A DNA stretch of 64,000 nt from Magnetospirillum sp. (GCA_024707145.1 JANQAI010000008.1:372001-436000); one strand, 5' to 3'; shown: positions 1-9,592, counted from the stretch's first letter. A program made the numbers and translations. The notes: generated by a model not told the origin, from the sequence alone.

Positions 1-1
1 C

Positions 2-877
2 TTCCGCAATCCCACCCAGGTCAACCTGCGGGTCCGGGTGGCGGAAGTCTCGCGCGAGATCACCCAGCAGCTGGGCGTGAACTGGCAGGCGCTGCTGCGT
101 CCGGGCAATTTCGTCGCCGGCCTGATGAACGGGCGCGACTTCTTCAACGAACAGACCAACAGCTGGAACATCCCCTCCAGCGGCTGGGGCGTGGCCGGCG
201 GCTTCAAAACCCGCGACTACGACATCACCGCGGTGATCGACGCCCTCGACCAGGAAGGCCTGATCTCGGTGATGGCCGAACCCAACCTGACCGCCGTGTC
301 GGGCCAGACCGCCAGCTTCCTGGTGGGCGGCGAGTTCCCGGTACCGGTGGTGCAGAGCGAGACCAACGCCATCAGCGTCGTCTTCAAGCCCTTCGGCGTG
401 GCGCTGGACTTCACCCCCACCGTGCTGTCGTCGGACCGCATCAGCCTGACGGTGCGCCCCGAGGTCAGCGAGCTGAACCCCACCAACAGCGTCACCCTGA
501 ACGGCACCACCATTCCCGGCCTGTCGGTGCGGCGGGTGGAAACCACGGTGGAACTGGCCAGCGGCCAGAGCTTCGCCATCGGCGGCCTGCTGCAGGACAA
601 CATGCGCGACGTGGTGGCCCGCCTGCCCGGTTTGGGCGACCTGCCGCTGCTGGGTAAGCTGTTCTCGTCGCAGAACTACCGCAACAACAAGTCGGAACTG
701 GTGGTCATCGTCACCGCCTACACGGTCAAGCCGGCGGACGGCAGCCAGTTGCAGACCCCGCTCCAGAACCTGAAGCCGGCTTCCGACGTGGAATACATCA
801 CCCAGCAGCGCCTCGGCATCGACCCCTTGGCGGCGGATTCGCCCCGCCTGCTCGGGCCGGCCGGCTTCGTCTATTGA
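2..877 (+). CDS. cpaC: Tad pilus secretin CpaC/RcpA, 3' part (5' end outside window)
   Basis: Outer-membrane secretin through which the Flp/Tad pilus leaves the cell. The frame is open from base 2, and the first residues (VNLRVRVAEVSR) are a motif typical of the secretin N-terminal region, so the beginning of the gene is missing. The visible part covers the secretin beta-domain: a GGEFPVPV stretch near the middle, a GLSVRRVETTVEL segment, and the IGGLLQDN and LPLLGKLF segments typical of secretins. It ends 11 bases before cpaD and is the first gene of the Tad operon seen here. flp pilin, prepilin peptidase cpaA and cpaB, expected upstream, are not in the window. Confidence 0.9.
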   Translation, partial: FRNPTQVNLRVRVAEVSREITQQLGVNWQALLRPGNFVAGLMNGRDFFNEQTNSWNIPSSGWGVAGGFKTRDYDITAVIDALDQEGLISVMAEPNLTAVSGQTASFLVGGEFPVPVVQSETNAISVVFKPFGVALDFTPTVLSSDRISLTVRPEVSELNPTNSVTLNGTTIPGLSVRRVETTVELASGQSFAIGGLLQDNMRDVVARLPGLGDLPLLGKLFSSQNYRNNKSELVVIVTAYTVKPADGSQLQTPLQNLKPASDVEYITQQRLGIDPLAADSPRLLGPAGFVY

Positions 878-888
878 GGAGCACGCCC

Positions 889-1524
889 ATGTCCCGCCCC
901 ACCGCCATCCTGCTGGCCCTGGCGCTGCCCGTGCTGAGCGGCTGCTTCCCCAATCCCGATTACCGCGACCTGCCCAATTCCTCGGTCATCGGCCACACGG
1001 TCGGCGTCGTCGCCACCGTGCCGGTGGCCGACCTGGCCGCCCCCACGGCGCAGGAGCGCGCCGGCGTGGCCGCCGCCCTGGCGCAGGCGGGCGGAAACGG
1101 CGTCCGCGTGCAGGTGCGGCTGCCGCGCGGCGAGCCGGCGCCGGCGGAGGCCGTGCTGCGCCAGCGTCTGCAGGGCCTGGGCATCGACCCCGCCATCGCC
1201 ATCGTCGATGCCGACAATACCGGCGGCGGCGCCACCCTGGCCTTTCTCCGCGTCACCCTGAGCGCGCCCGACTGCGCCGCCCTGGTCACTCCCTCCGAGG
1301 AGTGGAGCGCGGGCAGCCGCCCCTCCATGGCGTTCGGCTGCGCCAATTACACCAACCTGACCCGCATGCTGGCCGACCCGGCCGATCTGGCGGCGCCGCG
1401 CGCCTATGGCGGCGCGGATTCCACCACCTCGGCCCATGCGGTGGAGCTCTATCACCTGGACAGGGTCAAGAAGCTGCAGAAGAGCACCGCCCCCAGCGTT
1501 TCGATCACCGTCGGGACGGAATAG
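889..1524 (+). CDS. cpaD: Tad pilus lipoprotein CpaD
   Basis: Predicted outer-membrane lipoprotein of the Tad secretion apparatus, thought to assist the secretin. The 211-aa product begins with a short hydrophobic signal and a lipobox (LSGC at about residues 16-19), followed by a CpaD-type C-terminal part that includes a FGCANYTNLTRMLADPADL segment, the usual CpaD signature. I chose the ATG at 889 because GAGGAG lies just upstream; a TTG at 874 in the same frame lacks this. It lies between the secretin and cpaE in the usual order. Confidence 0.85.
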   Translation: MSRPTAILLALALPVLSGCFPNPDYRDLPNSSVIGHTVGVVATVPVADLAAPTAQERAGVAAALAQAGGNGVRVQVRLPRGEPAPAEAVLRQRLQGLGIDPAIAIVDADNTGGGATLAFLRVTLSAPDCAALVTPSEEWSAGSRPSMAFGCANYTNLTRMLADPADLAAPRAYGGADSTTSAHAVELYHLDRVKKLQKSTAPSVSITVGTE

Positions 1525-1539
1525 CCGGAGAGGTAAGCC

Positions 1540-2784
1540 ATGTCCCTCATCGAAAGCCTGGCGAACCCGACACGAAGCGTACCGCCCCAGGCCGAGTTCG
1601 TCGCCTTCCTGGCCGACGAGCAAAGCACCGAGACGGTGGAGCGCTTCGCCCTGGCCCGGATGATGCCGCACACATACATCCGCCAGGGCAACGTGGCCGA
1701 CGCCACCGAGTTCATGGCCAAGCTGGAGCGCCCGCCGCGCCAGCTGGTGGTGGACATCTCCACCTCGGCCATGGCGCTGTCGGAACTGGCGGCCCTGGCC
1801 GAGGTCTGCGCCCCCAGCGTGTCGGTGGTGGTGATCGGCGAGCGTAACGACGTGGGCCTGTTCCGCGAATTGCTGCGCATGGGCGTGGACGAGTACATCT
1901 CCAAGCCGCTGACTATCGACCTGCTCACCCGCCTGCTGGGCGGGCCCGGCGCCGTGGTCGCCCCGGTCCACCAGGTGCGCACCGGCAAGCTGGTGGCCTG
2001 CGTCGGCGCGCGCGGAGGCGTCGGCGTCTCCACCGTCGCCGCCAACGTGGCCTTCCATCTGGCCCACAACGTGGATCGCCGGGTGGTGCTGATCGATATG
2101 GACCCCTTCGGAGGGCCCATGAACATCCTGCTGGGCACCCAGTGCAACAACGGCCTGGGCGACGTTCTGAAGAACGTGCGCCGGCTGGACACCCAGTACA
2201 TGGAGCGCACCACCGTCAGCCTGGGCGGCAAGCTGTTCCTGCTGACCGCCCAGAACGACCTGGACAGCCCCGAGCCCATGGACGTGGCCGCCCTGCGCGA
2301 ACTGGTCAGCGAGCTGAAGCGCCACTTCCACTACGTCATCATCGACATGCCCGACCGGGCCGGCCCCGCCGCCATGGCGGTGCTGGAGGAGGCCCAGGTG
2401 GTGGCGCTGGTCACCGAGCCGTCGGTCTATGCCGCGCGCGAGACCGCGCGCCTGATCCGCATCGCCGAGACCCGCGACGCCCACGTGCCGGTCATGCTGA
2501 TCGCCAACCAGCCGCGCCAGTCCGGCCGGGGCGAGCTGGCCATGCGCGATTTCGAGGAGGCGGTGGGTCGCCGCGCCAGCCACGTGCTGCCCTACGACCA
2601 CGATTCGGCCAGCCGGGCGGAGAATCTCGGCCCGCCGGTGGTGGCCAGCCGGGGCGCCCTGGCCATGGCGCTGAAGCGGGTGGGCGACGATCTGGCCGGC
2701 CGCCAGCTGGAGGACAAGCCCAAGCGCGCCTTCAGCTTCCGCGACCATCCCCTGCTCCGCCATCTGCTGGAGTGGAGGGCCTGA
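1540..2784 (+). CDS. cpaE: Tad pilus localisation ATPase CpaE/TadZ
   Basis: A 414-aa protein that positions the Tad pilus machinery at the cell pole in characterised relatives. The first 135 residues or so form a receiver-like domain (VVVIGERNDVGLFRELL, then YISKPL), lacking an obvious full phospho-acceptor set. From about residue 150 it is a ParA/MinD-type ATPase with a deviant Walker A motif (GARGGVGVSTVAAN) and an IDMDPFGG segment. The stop overlaps the cpaF start (ATGA at 2784), which suggests translational coupling. Confidence 0.9.
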   Translation: MSLIESLANPTRSVPPQAEFVAFLADEQSTETVERFALARMMPHTYIRQGNVADATEFMAKLERPPRQLVVDISTSAMALSELAALAEVCAPSVSVVVIGERNDVGLFRELLRMGVDEYISKPLTIDLLTRLLGGPGAVVAPVHQVRTGKLVACVGARGGVGVSTVAANVAFHLAHNVDRRVVLIDMDPFGGPMNILLGTQCNNGLGDVLKNVRRLDTQYMERTTVSLGGKLFLLTAQNDLDSPEPMDVAALRELVSELKRHFHYVIIDMPDRAGPAAMAVLEEAQVVALVTEPSVYAARETARLIRIAETRDAHVPVMLIANQPRQSGRGELAMRDFEEAVGRRASHVLPYDHDSASRAENLGPPVVASRGALAMALKRVGDDLAGRQLEDKPKRAFSFRDHPLLRHLLEWRA

Positions 2785-4229
2785 TGTTCGGGCGCAAGCG
2801 CGAGACCTTCGATCAGAGCACCGTCACCCTGCCCAGCGAGCCGGCGGCAGCACCCATGGGCGCCCCGCCGCCTGCCGCTTCCCCTGTTCCGGCGGCGGTC
2901 TGCGCCCCGGTCCCCGCGCCCCTCTGCACGCCCGCTCCGGCACCGGCGGCGGAATCCGTGCCCGAGAACTTCCTGCGCTCCGAGACTTTCCTGACCCTGC
3001 GTTCGGCGGTGTTCGCCGCCATCAACGTGTCGGCGGCGGTCACCCGCTCGCGCGAGCAGGTGCGGGGCGACCTGACCCGGCTGGTGGCCGAGATCGTCGC
3101 CCGCGACCGCCTGCTGGTCACCACGCCCGAGCAGATGCAGGCGGTGGAGGAACTGCTGAACGACATGTTCGGCATCGGCCCCATCGAGCCGCTGCTGGCC
3201 GACGATTCGGTCACCGACATCCTGGTCAACGGCCCCGACCAGGTGTTCATCGAACGCCACGGACGGCTGGAGCTGACGCCGCTGAAGTTCCGCGACAACG
3301 CCCACGTCACCAACGTGGCCCAGCGCATCGCCGCCTCCATCGGCCGCCGCGTCGACGAAAGCAGCCCCATGGTGGACGCCCGCCTGGCCGACGGCTCGCG
3401 CGTCAACGTGGTGCTGCCGCCGCTGGCCATCCGCGGCACCTGCCTGTCCATCCGCAAGTTCGCCAAGCGCACCGTCAGCCTGCACCGCATGGTCATGCAG
3501 GGCAACCTGTCGGCGGCCATGGCGCGGGTGCTGGAAATCGCCGCCGCCTGCCGCGCCAACATCATCATTTCCGGCGGCACCGGCTCGGGCAAGACCACCA
3601 TGATGAACGCCCTGTCGCGGGTCATCGACGAGCGCGAGCGCATCATCACCATCGAGGACGCCTGCGAGCTGCAATTACAGCAGCCCCACGTGGTCAGCCT
3701 GGAAACCCGCCCCGAGAGCATCGAGGGCAGCGGCGCCATCGACCAGCGCCAGCTGGTCAAGAACGCCCTGCGCATGCGCCCCGACCGCATCATCCTGGGC
3801 GAGACGCGCGGCGCCGAAGCGTTCGACGTGCTTCAGGCCATGAACACCGGCCATGACGGCTCCATGACCACGCTGCACGCCAACTCGCCGCGCGACGCCC
3901 TGACCCGGCTGGAAAGCATGGTCCTGCTGGCCGCCGGCAGCCTGCCGCTGATCTCGATCCGCCGCCAGATCGCCAGCGCCGTCCAGATCATCGTCCAGCT
4001 GGACCGCATGCGCGACGGCGTGCGCCGCATCACCCACGTCACCGAAATCACCGGCATGGAAGGCGACGTCATCATCACCCAGGACCTGTTCACCTTCCGC
4101 TACGACGACAGCACCTACGGCGAGGAAGTGCGCGGCACTTTCGAAAGCTCCGGCCTGCGTCCCGCCTTCGCGCCGCGCGCATCCTATTACGGTTTGGAGA
4201 GGGCGCTGATGGAGGCCATGACCACATGA
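2784..4229 (+). CDS. cpaF: Tad pilus assembly ATPase CpaF/TadA
   Basis: Secretion ATPase of the type II/IV family that powers Flp pilus assembly. The 481-aa product has a Pro/Ala-rich, probably disordered N-terminal stretch (residues 15-60), then the conserved N-terminal domain and the RecA-like core: Walker A GGTGSGKTTMMNAL near residue 270, Asp box ITIEDACELQL, Walker B RPDRIILGETRG and the His box GSMTTLHANSPRDAL. The start at 2784 overlaps the cpaE stop; a longer open frame upstream lies inside cpaE and is not coding. The stop overlaps the tadB start by 4 bases. Confidence 0.95.
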   Translation: MFGRKRETFDQSTVTLPSEPAAAPMGAPPPAASPVPAAVCAPVPAPLCTPAPAPAAESVPENFLRSETFLTLRSAVFAAINVSAAVTRSREQVRGDLTRLVAEIVARDRLLVTTPEQMQAVEELLNDMFGIGPIEPLLADDSVTDILVNGPDQVFIERHGRLELTPLKFRDNAHVTNVAQRIAASIGRRVDESSPMVDARLADGSRVNVVLPPLAIRGTCLSIRKFAKRTVSLHRMVMQGNLSAAMARVLEIAAACRANIIISGGTGSGKTTMMNALSRVIDERERIITIEDACELQLQQPHVVSLETRPESIEGSGAIDQRQLVKNALRMRPDRIILGETRGAEAFDVLQAMNTGHDGSMTTLHANSPRDALTRLESMVLLAAGSLPLISIRRQIASAVQIIVQLDRMRDGVRRITHVTEITGMEGDVIITQDLFTFRYDDSTYGEEVRGTFESSGLRPAFAPRASYYGLERALMEAMTT

Positions 4230-5218
4230 GCGCCATCCAGCTCTCCCCCGAGGACGTGGTCGCCGCCGCCGGCTTCGTCGGCGTGGTCATCGCCGCGCTG
4301 GGCTATCACTCCGTCCGCACCGCCATGGCCAACAGCCCGCGCGCGCGCATGCGCCAGCGCGTGCAGAGCACCGTGGCCGAGGTGGCGCCCAGCGTCCGCG
4401 CCTCGGTGGCCCAGGACGGCGCGCTGACCCTCAAGCAACACCGGATGGCCGCCGACAACGGCATCGCCAAACTGCTGGCGCGGATCACCGCCCAGGCCGA
4501 GCACATGGGCGGCACCGCCGGCCTGCGCTGGATCGCCGTGGCGGCGGCCGGAACCGTTGCCCTGGCCATCACCGCCTGCCTGTTCGCCAAACTGTCGGTC
4601 TGGTTGAGCCTGGCCCTGGTTCCCACCGCCGGCGCCGTCGCGGCGGCGGCCGCCTATCGCTTCCTGGTGGTGCGCTACCGCACCCGCTTCCTCGCCCTGC
4701 TGCCCGACGCCCTTGATCTGGTGATCCGCGCGGTGCGCGCCGGCGTCCCGGTGGTTCAGGCCATCATCACCGCCGGCCGGGAACTGCCCGACCCGGCCGG
4801 CCGCGAGTTCCGCATCATGGGCGACGCCCTGCGCCTGGGCCTGGAGCAGCAGGAGGTCATGGACGCCGCCAGCCGGCGTATCGGCCTGCCCGACTTCCGT
4901 TTCTTCGTGGTCTGCCTGCAGTTGCAGCGCGAGACCGGCGGCCCGCTGGCCGACACGCTGGAGAACCTTGCCGGCATCATCCGCGCCCGGCGCGAATTGC
5001 GGCTGAAGACCCGGGCGCTGACGGCGCAGGGGCGCACCGCGGCCAAGATCATCGCCGCCATCCCGGTGGTGACCATGGCAGCGCTGAATTCCATGAGCGC
5101 GGACTATCTCGACCCGCTGTTCACCACCGAAAAGGGCCACACAATCCTTTGGCTGGCGGCCGGCATGGTCACTGTCGGGCTGGTTATCATCAACCGCATG
5201 TCCCGGCTGGAGGACTGA
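4226..5218 (+). CDS. tadB: Tad pilus inner-membrane platform protein TadB
   Basis: Polytopic inner-membrane protein of the GspF/TadB family that forms the platform of the pilus machine together with TadC. The 330-aa product has an N-terminal membrane segment, a pair of hydrophobic segments around residues 105-150, the cytoplasmic T2SSF domain (LPDALDLVIRAVRAGVPV, then FFVVCLQLQRETGGPL) and a C-terminal membrane segment (TILWLAAGMVTVGLVII). It overlaps cpaF by 4 bases and is followed after 4 bases by tadC. Confidence 0.9.
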   Translation: MSAIQLSPEDVVAAAGFVGVVIAALGYHSVRTAMANSPRARMRQRVQSTVAEVAPSVRASVAQDGALTLKQHRMAADNGIAKLLARITAQAEHMGGTAGLRWIAVAAAGTVALAITACLFAKLSVWLSLALVPTAGAVAAAAAYRFLVVRYRTRFLALLPDALDLVIRAVRAGVPVVQAIITAGRELPDPAGREFRIMGDALRLGLEQQEVMDAASRRIGLPDFRFFVVCLQLQRETGGPLADTLENLAGIIRARRELRLKTRALTAQGRTAAKIIAAIPVVTMAALNSMSADYLDPLFTTEKGHTILWLAAGMVTVGLVIINRMSRLED

Positions 5219-5222
5219 CGCC

Positions 5223-6155
5223 ATGCTCGACGTCATCGAGGTTCTCGCCCTTGCCGCCGTGCTGGCCGTGGTCACCCTGGTTTCGCTACGCCTCAACCGG
5301 CCGGAGGCGCGGGCGGCCGACCGCGCCCGCGAGGTGGTGCGCCAGGTGGGCGGCGCCGTGGCCGCCCCCGAGGACGACGCCGAGCCGGATCTGCACAGGC
5401 AGGCGCGAAACCTGGTTACCAGGCTGGCCGAGCGCCTGCCGCTGTTCAATCCCAAGCAGCGGCGCCAGTTGCAGAACCAGCTGCTCACCGCCGGCTTCCG
5501 CCAGCCCCATGCCCTGTCGGTGCTGGTCACGCTGAAGCTGGTGGCGGGCACCGTGTTCGCCATCCTGGGCGCCTTCGCCAACCGCCTGCTGCCGCCCGAC
5601 AGCGGTGACGCCATGCCGGTCATCCTGGTGCTCGGCGGCCTGCAACTGGGACTGATGGCGCCCGAACTGGCCCTGAGCCGCTGGGTGAAGCGCCGCCAGC
5701 GCGCCATCTACCGCGCGGTGCCCGACGCCCTGGACCTGCTGGTCATCTGCACCAATGCCGGCTACAGCCTGGGCGCCAGCATCAAGCGCATCGGCTTCGA
5801 ACTGCGCGAGGTGTCGCCGGCGCTCTCCAACGAGCTGGAAATCACCGCCCACGAAATGCAGATGAACGCCGATCCGGTGGAGGGCCTGCGTCACCTGGCC
5901 GAACGCACCGGCGTGGAATGCCTGCGCAGCCTGGTGGCCACGCTGATCCAATCCCACCAGTACGGCACCCCCATCACCCAATCCCTGAAGACCCTGGCGC
6001 GCAGCGAGCGCAACACCCGCCTGCTGCTGCTGGAGGAAAAGGGCGCCAAGCTGGCGACCAAGATCACCATGCCCATGATGCTGCTGATCCTGCCCGCGGT
6101 GATGCTGATCGCCGGCGGCCCCGCCATCATGCGCCTGTCGGAGGTGTTCAAATGA
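5223..6155 (+). CDS. tadC: Tad pilus inner-membrane platform protein TadC
   Basis: Second GspF-like platform protein, 310 aa. It shows an N-terminal membrane anchor, two central membrane helices, the T2SSF domain (AVPDALDLLVICTNAGYSLG, then ECLRSLVATLIQSHQYGTPI) and a C-terminal helix (MMLLILPAVMLIAGG). The ALDLL and SLVATL features are standard for TadC. The stop overlaps the start of the TPR lipoprotein gene. Confidence 0.9.
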   Translation: MLDVIEVLALAAVLAVVTLVSLRLNRPEARAADRAREVVRQVGGAVAAPEDDAEPDLHRQARNLVTRLAERLPLFNPKQRRQLQNQLLTAGFRQPHALSVLVTLKLVAGTVFAILGAFANRLLPPDSGDAMPVILVLGGLQLGLMAPELALSRWVKRRQRAIYRAVPDALDLLVICTNAGYSLGASIKRIGFELREVSPALSNELEITAHEMQMNADPVEGLRHLAERTGVECLRSLVATLIQSHQYGTPITQSLKTLARSERNTRLLLLEEKGAKLATKITMPMMLLILPAVMLIAGGPAIMRLSEVFK

Positions 6156-6931
6156 ACCCGCTCAAACTTGCCGCCCTGCTCGCCCCCCTGCTGGTCATGG
6201 GCTGCGCCACCGTCGAGACGCGCACCACCGGCACGCAAAGCCCGGCGGCCGAAGGCGGGGTGCGGCTGGCCCGCGCCAGCCTGGACGGCGGCGACAGCGG
6301 CGCCGCCATCACTCTGTTCCAGCAGGTGCTGAAGAAGAGCCCCGAGGATTACGAGGCCCGGCTGGGCCTGGGCGACGCCTTCGTCCAGGCCGGCGAGAAC
6401 GAGCGGGCGCGCGCAGCCTACGCCGAGGCCGTCAGGCGCCGCCCCGCCGCCCTGGAACCGCTGCTGGGGCTGGGGCGGGTGGCGCTGGTCAAACGCGAGT
6501 TCGGGGAAGCGGAAAAGCGGTTCGGCGAGGCCCGCGCGCTGGCGCCCGACGACGGGCGCGTGCTGCGTGGCCTGGGCGCCGCCTACGACCTGCAGGGGCG
6601 TCATGGCGAAGCCCAGGTCCTCTACCGCAAGGCACTGGCGCTGCATCCCGAGGATTCGGCGGCCCGCAGCAACCTCGGCCTGTCCCTGGCCCTGTCGGGC
6701 GACCCACGCCAGGCGGTCAACGTCCTGCTGGACATCGCCGCGACGCCCAGCGCCCCCATCCAGGCGCGCCAGAACCTGGCCCTCGCCTACGGCATGATCG
6801 GCAACGACCAGGCGGCCGAATCGGTGCTGACGAGCGACCTCAACCGCACCGCCATCAGCAACAACCTGGGCTATTACCGCTTCCTGCGCGGCCACAAGCC
6901 GGCCGAGCCGCCAGCTGGAACCGCGCCATGA
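6152..6931 (+). CDS. tadD: TadD-like TPR lipoprotein
   Basis: A 259-aa lipoprotein with a signal peptide and lipobox (VMGC at about residues 15-18) followed by at least four tetratricopeptide repeats (for example EDYEARLGLGDAFVQAGENE and SAARSNLGLSLALSGDPRQA). TadD proteins are thought to help secretin assembly in Tad systems. The start overlaps the tadC stop (ATGA), which fixes it over the longer upstream frame. The stop overlaps the next gene by 4 bases. Confidence 0.85.
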   Translation: MNPLKLAALLAPLLVMGCATVETRTTGTQSPAAEGGVRLARASLDGGDSGAAITLFQQVLKKSPEDYEARLGLGDAFVQAGENERARAAYAEAVRRRPAALEPLLGLGRVALVKREFGEAEKRFGEARALAPDDGRVLRGLGAAYDLQGRHGEAQVLYRKALALHPEDSAARSNLGLSLALSGDPRQAVNVLLDIAATPSAPIQARQNLALAYGMIGNDQAAESVLTSDLNRTAISNNLGYYRFLRGHKPAEPPAGTAP

Positions 6932-7464
6932 TCGCGACGCTGCGCCGGCTGAGCCGCCAACGGCGCGGAAGCGCGGTGCTGGAATTCGCGCTGGTCTTCC
7001 CCCTCATCATCCTGCTGACCGTAGGCGCCATCGAGATGGGGCTGATGATGCTGCTGGACGCCTCGCTGGAGATCGGCATCAGGGCGGCGTCGCGCACCGG
7101 CAGCATCACCGCCCTGGGCACCCGGGAGGAGCGCGAAAACAGGATCAAGGCAATCGTGCTGGAGATGGTGTCGCGCTGGGTGCCCGGCTCCTCGAACGTG
7201 AAGATCGAGACCAAGGTCTATCCGGCGCTCAACAACATCGGCCGGCCCACCTGGGTGGACCTCAACAACAACGCCATCTGCGACGACGGCGAAGGAACCT
7301 GCCCGGCCGAGGGCGGCGTGCAGTTGGTCCCCGGCATCGGCGTCTCGGGCAGCCTGGTGGTCTATGGCGTCACCGTCACCCGCCCCGGCTTCTCCGGCAT
7401 CTTCAAGCTGATCGGCATCAATACGCTTGAGTTCAGGCGCCAAGCCGTGGTGTTGAACGAATGA
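6928..7464 (+). CDS. tadE: TadE-like pseudopilin
   Basis: Minor pilin-like protein of 178 aa with the TadE N-terminal pattern: a short basic leader (RQRRGSAVLEFALVFPLII) with Glu five residues after the predicted processing site, then one hydrophobic helix. The rest is a periplasmic domain with two Cys residues (ICDDGEGTCPAEGG) that might form a disulfide. Probably processed by the pathway's prepilin peptidase, not in this window. Overlaps its neighbours by 4 bases on both sides. Confidence 0.85.
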   Translation: MIATLRRLSRQRRGSAVLEFALVFPLIILLTVGAIEMGLMMLLDASLEIGIRAASRTGSITALGTREERENRIKAIVLEMVSRWVPGSSNVKIETKVYPALNNIGRPTWVDLNNNAICDDGEGTCPAEGGVQLVPGIGVSGSLVVYGVTVTRPGFSGIFKLIGINTLEFRRQAVVLNE

Positions 7465-8105
7465 CCGCCGGCGCCATCCCCCGCGAACGCACTCTGCGCA
7501 CTCTGGCCCGTGACAGTAACGGGATCGTGGCGCTGGAAATGGCGCTCATCCTGCCGCTGATCTGCCTGATGGTGCTGGGCTTCTACGAGGCCTACAGCTA
7601 CATGCGGACGGTCGGGCTGGTGGAACGCACCGCCGCCAGCGTCGCCAACATCATGGCCCGGCAGGTCAGCCAACTGGTGGATTGCGCGTCGGTGGACAAC
7701 GCCCTCAACCTGGGCGTCTACGTGAGCGCCGCCGAGCAGATGATGCAGCCGGTGCAACTGAACGGCCACGGCGCGGTATTCCTGTCGGCGGTTTCCACGC
7801 CGGGCAACACCCCCACGGTGACCTGGCAGCGGCGCAGCAGCTACACCATCAAGGATGCCGCCAGCGTGCTGGGCAGGCAGGGCCAGGCGGCCAAGCTGCC
7901 CGCCCCGCTGGCGCCCGCCGGCAGCGGCGCCATCGTGCTGGTGGCCGAGATTTCCTACAGCTTCAGGCCCTTCGCCATGACCGCCAATTTTTGGCCCGAC
8001 GCGCCGGGCGAGGTGGTCATCCAGCGTGCCGCCTATTTCCGTGCCCGCACCTTCGCCCTCGACCGGCTGGCCCAGCCGGGCTGCGCTCCCTTGCCCACGC
8101 CGTGA
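7461..8105 (+). CDS. TadE/TadF-like pseudopilin
   Basis: A second pseudopilin of 214 aa, with the leader and helix NGIVALEMALILPLICLMVL and a conserved Glu in the +5 region. The remainder is periplasmic and ends with a pair of distant Cys residues (DCAS, and PGCAPLP at the C-terminus). Similar position and layout to TadF, but I cannot separate TadE from TadF on sequence alone. The start overlaps the previous stop (ATGA). Confidence 0.8.
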   Translation: MTAGAIPRERTLRTLARDSNGIVALEMALILPLICLMVLGFYEAYSYMRTVGLVERTAASVANIMARQVSQLVDCASVDNALNLGVYVSAAEQMMQPVQLNGHGAVFLSAVSTPGNTPTVTWQRRSSYTIKDAASVLGRQGQAAKLPAPLAPAGSGAIVLVAEISYSFRPFAMTANFWPDAPGEVVIQRAAYFRARTFALDRLAQPGCAPLPTP

Positions 8106-8119
8106 CGGAGGAGGACACC

Positions 8120-9562
8120 ATGCGCCACCTCATTCCCCCTCCACCGCACGGTTCGCTGCTGCGCGACCGCCGCGGCGTCGTCGCCCTGTATTTCGCCGTG
8201 GTGCTCGGCTTCATCGCCCTGCTGCTGGTGGCCGCGCTCGACCTTATCCGCGTCCACCTGATCCGCTCGCGCATGTGGTCGGCGGTGGATTCCGCCATCC
8301 TCGCCGCCGGCCGCTCGCTGGGCACCGGCGACTGGCAGCAGGTGGGGGTTGATTACTTCAACGCCAACATGGGCAAATCCCTGGGCGAGACGGTCACCAT
8401 CACCAAGGACAGCTTCCAGACGGTCGGCAACCCGCTGGTGGGACAGCAGGTGTCCTTGTCGGTCAAGGCCAGCATCCCCGTGCTGTCGCACGCCCTGGGC
8501 AACATCGCGGCCATGGAGGTGGAGGTGGGCGCCACCGCGCTGCGCAAGAGCCTGACGGTGGACTTGGCCATGGTGCTGGACAACACCGGCTCCATGCTCA
8601 CCAACGACAACATCGGCGCCCTGCGCATCGACGCGCTGGAGCTGCTGCACATCCTCTCGGGCGGGGCCACCGCGGGAAACCTGGCCAATTCCCGCATTGC
8701 CCTGGTGCCCTATTCGGCGGCGGTCAATCCCGGTTCCGAGGCCAAGGACCTGACCGACGGCAGCGCCGCCTACGATCCCGCCAATCCCTTGGGCTGGAAG
8801 GGATGCGTCATCGAGCGCCACGGGGCCAATGCCATGGGCGACACGCCGGCCTCAGCCGAGAAATGGCGGCCCTACGTCTGGGACGACAAGTACACTGACA
8901 ACGAGTATACGAAAGGAAAACTCTCTACTGTTTTCGCCGACTGGTCATGGAAAAATGACAGCACCGGTCCCAATGTAGGATGCCCCACCCCCATCACCCC
9001 GCTGACCACCGATATCACGGCGTTGACCACCGACATCAACGCCATGCGGGCGTGGAGCCGCGGCGGCACGCTCAGCGACATCGGCATGGCCTGGGGCCTG
9101 CGGGTACTGTCCCCCGACCCGCCGTTCACCCAGGGCGCGGCATGGAACGACCCCAATATCGGCAAGGCGGTCGTGCTGATGACCGACGGCGAGACCAACT
9201 TCCACAAGCTGACCGACAGGAACCTTAAGCACAACGAGCCCGACAGCAGGGTGAACTCCGATTACACCGGCTATGGTCGCCTGGACGAGTACGGCCTAGT
9301 GGGAGCCACAACCGTGTCGGCCGGGATCGAGAAGATAAATGAGAACCTGAAGGCGTTGTGCACAGCCATGAAATCGCCGCCCTATAATATTCAGGTGTAC
9401 ACGATCACCTTCGGCTCCAATATCAACGAAAAAACCAAAACCATCTACCGGACGTGCGCCTCCGGCAGCGCCAACTACTTCCATGCGCCCGATCAGCCCA
9501 CCCTGAGGAACGCCTTCCAGTCCATCGGCGGCGCCCTCAGCGAACTCACCCTGGTCAAATGA
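8120..9562 (+). CDS. tadG: TadG-like pilus protein with von Willebrand factor A domain
   Basis: A 480-aa protein with the Tad N-terminal helix (RRGVVALYFAVVLGFIALLL) that anchors it in the membrane, then a periplasmic vWA domain. The metal-site motif appears as DNTGSM around residue 155, with a later VVLMTDGETN. Such proteins may sit at the base or tip of the pilus. The start at 8120 follows a good GGAGGA site. The inserts at about 8885-8980 and 9300-9450 are visibly richer in A and T than the rest of the operon. It is the last recognisable tad gene. Confidence 0.8.
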   Translation: MRHLIPPPPHGSLLRDRRGVVALYFAVVLGFIALLLVAALDLIRVHLIRSRMWSAVDSAILAAGRSLGTGDWQQVGVDYFNANMGKSLGETVTITKDSFQTVGNPLVGQQVSLSVKASIPVLSHALGNIAAMEVEVGATALRKSLTVDLAMVLDNTGSMLTNDNIGALRIDALELLHILSGGATAGNLANSRIALVPYSAAVNPGSEAKDLTDGSAAYDPANPLGWKGCVIERHGANAMGDTPASAEKWRPYVWDDKYTDNEYTKGKLSTVFADWSWKNDSTGPNVGCPTPITPLTTDITALTTDINAMRAWSRGGTLSDIGMAWGLRVLSPDPPFTQGAAWNDPNIGKAVVLMTDGETNFHKLTDRNLKHNEPDSRVNSDYTGYGRLDEYGLVGATTVSAGIEKINENLKALCTAMKSPPYNIQVYTITFGSNINEKTKTIYRTCASGSANYFHAPDQPTLRNAFQSIGGALSELTLVK

Positions 9563-9592
9563 CATCCAACCAGAGACAGGAATTGCCGGCCC

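Noticed and set aside
871-2763. 630-aa open frame antisense to cpaD and cpaE
   Set aside because: Composition is His/Gly/Ala/Gln-rich as expected for the reverse of GC-rich coding sequence, and the sense strand has well-recognised Tad genes. Similar antisense frames across the window were treated the same way.
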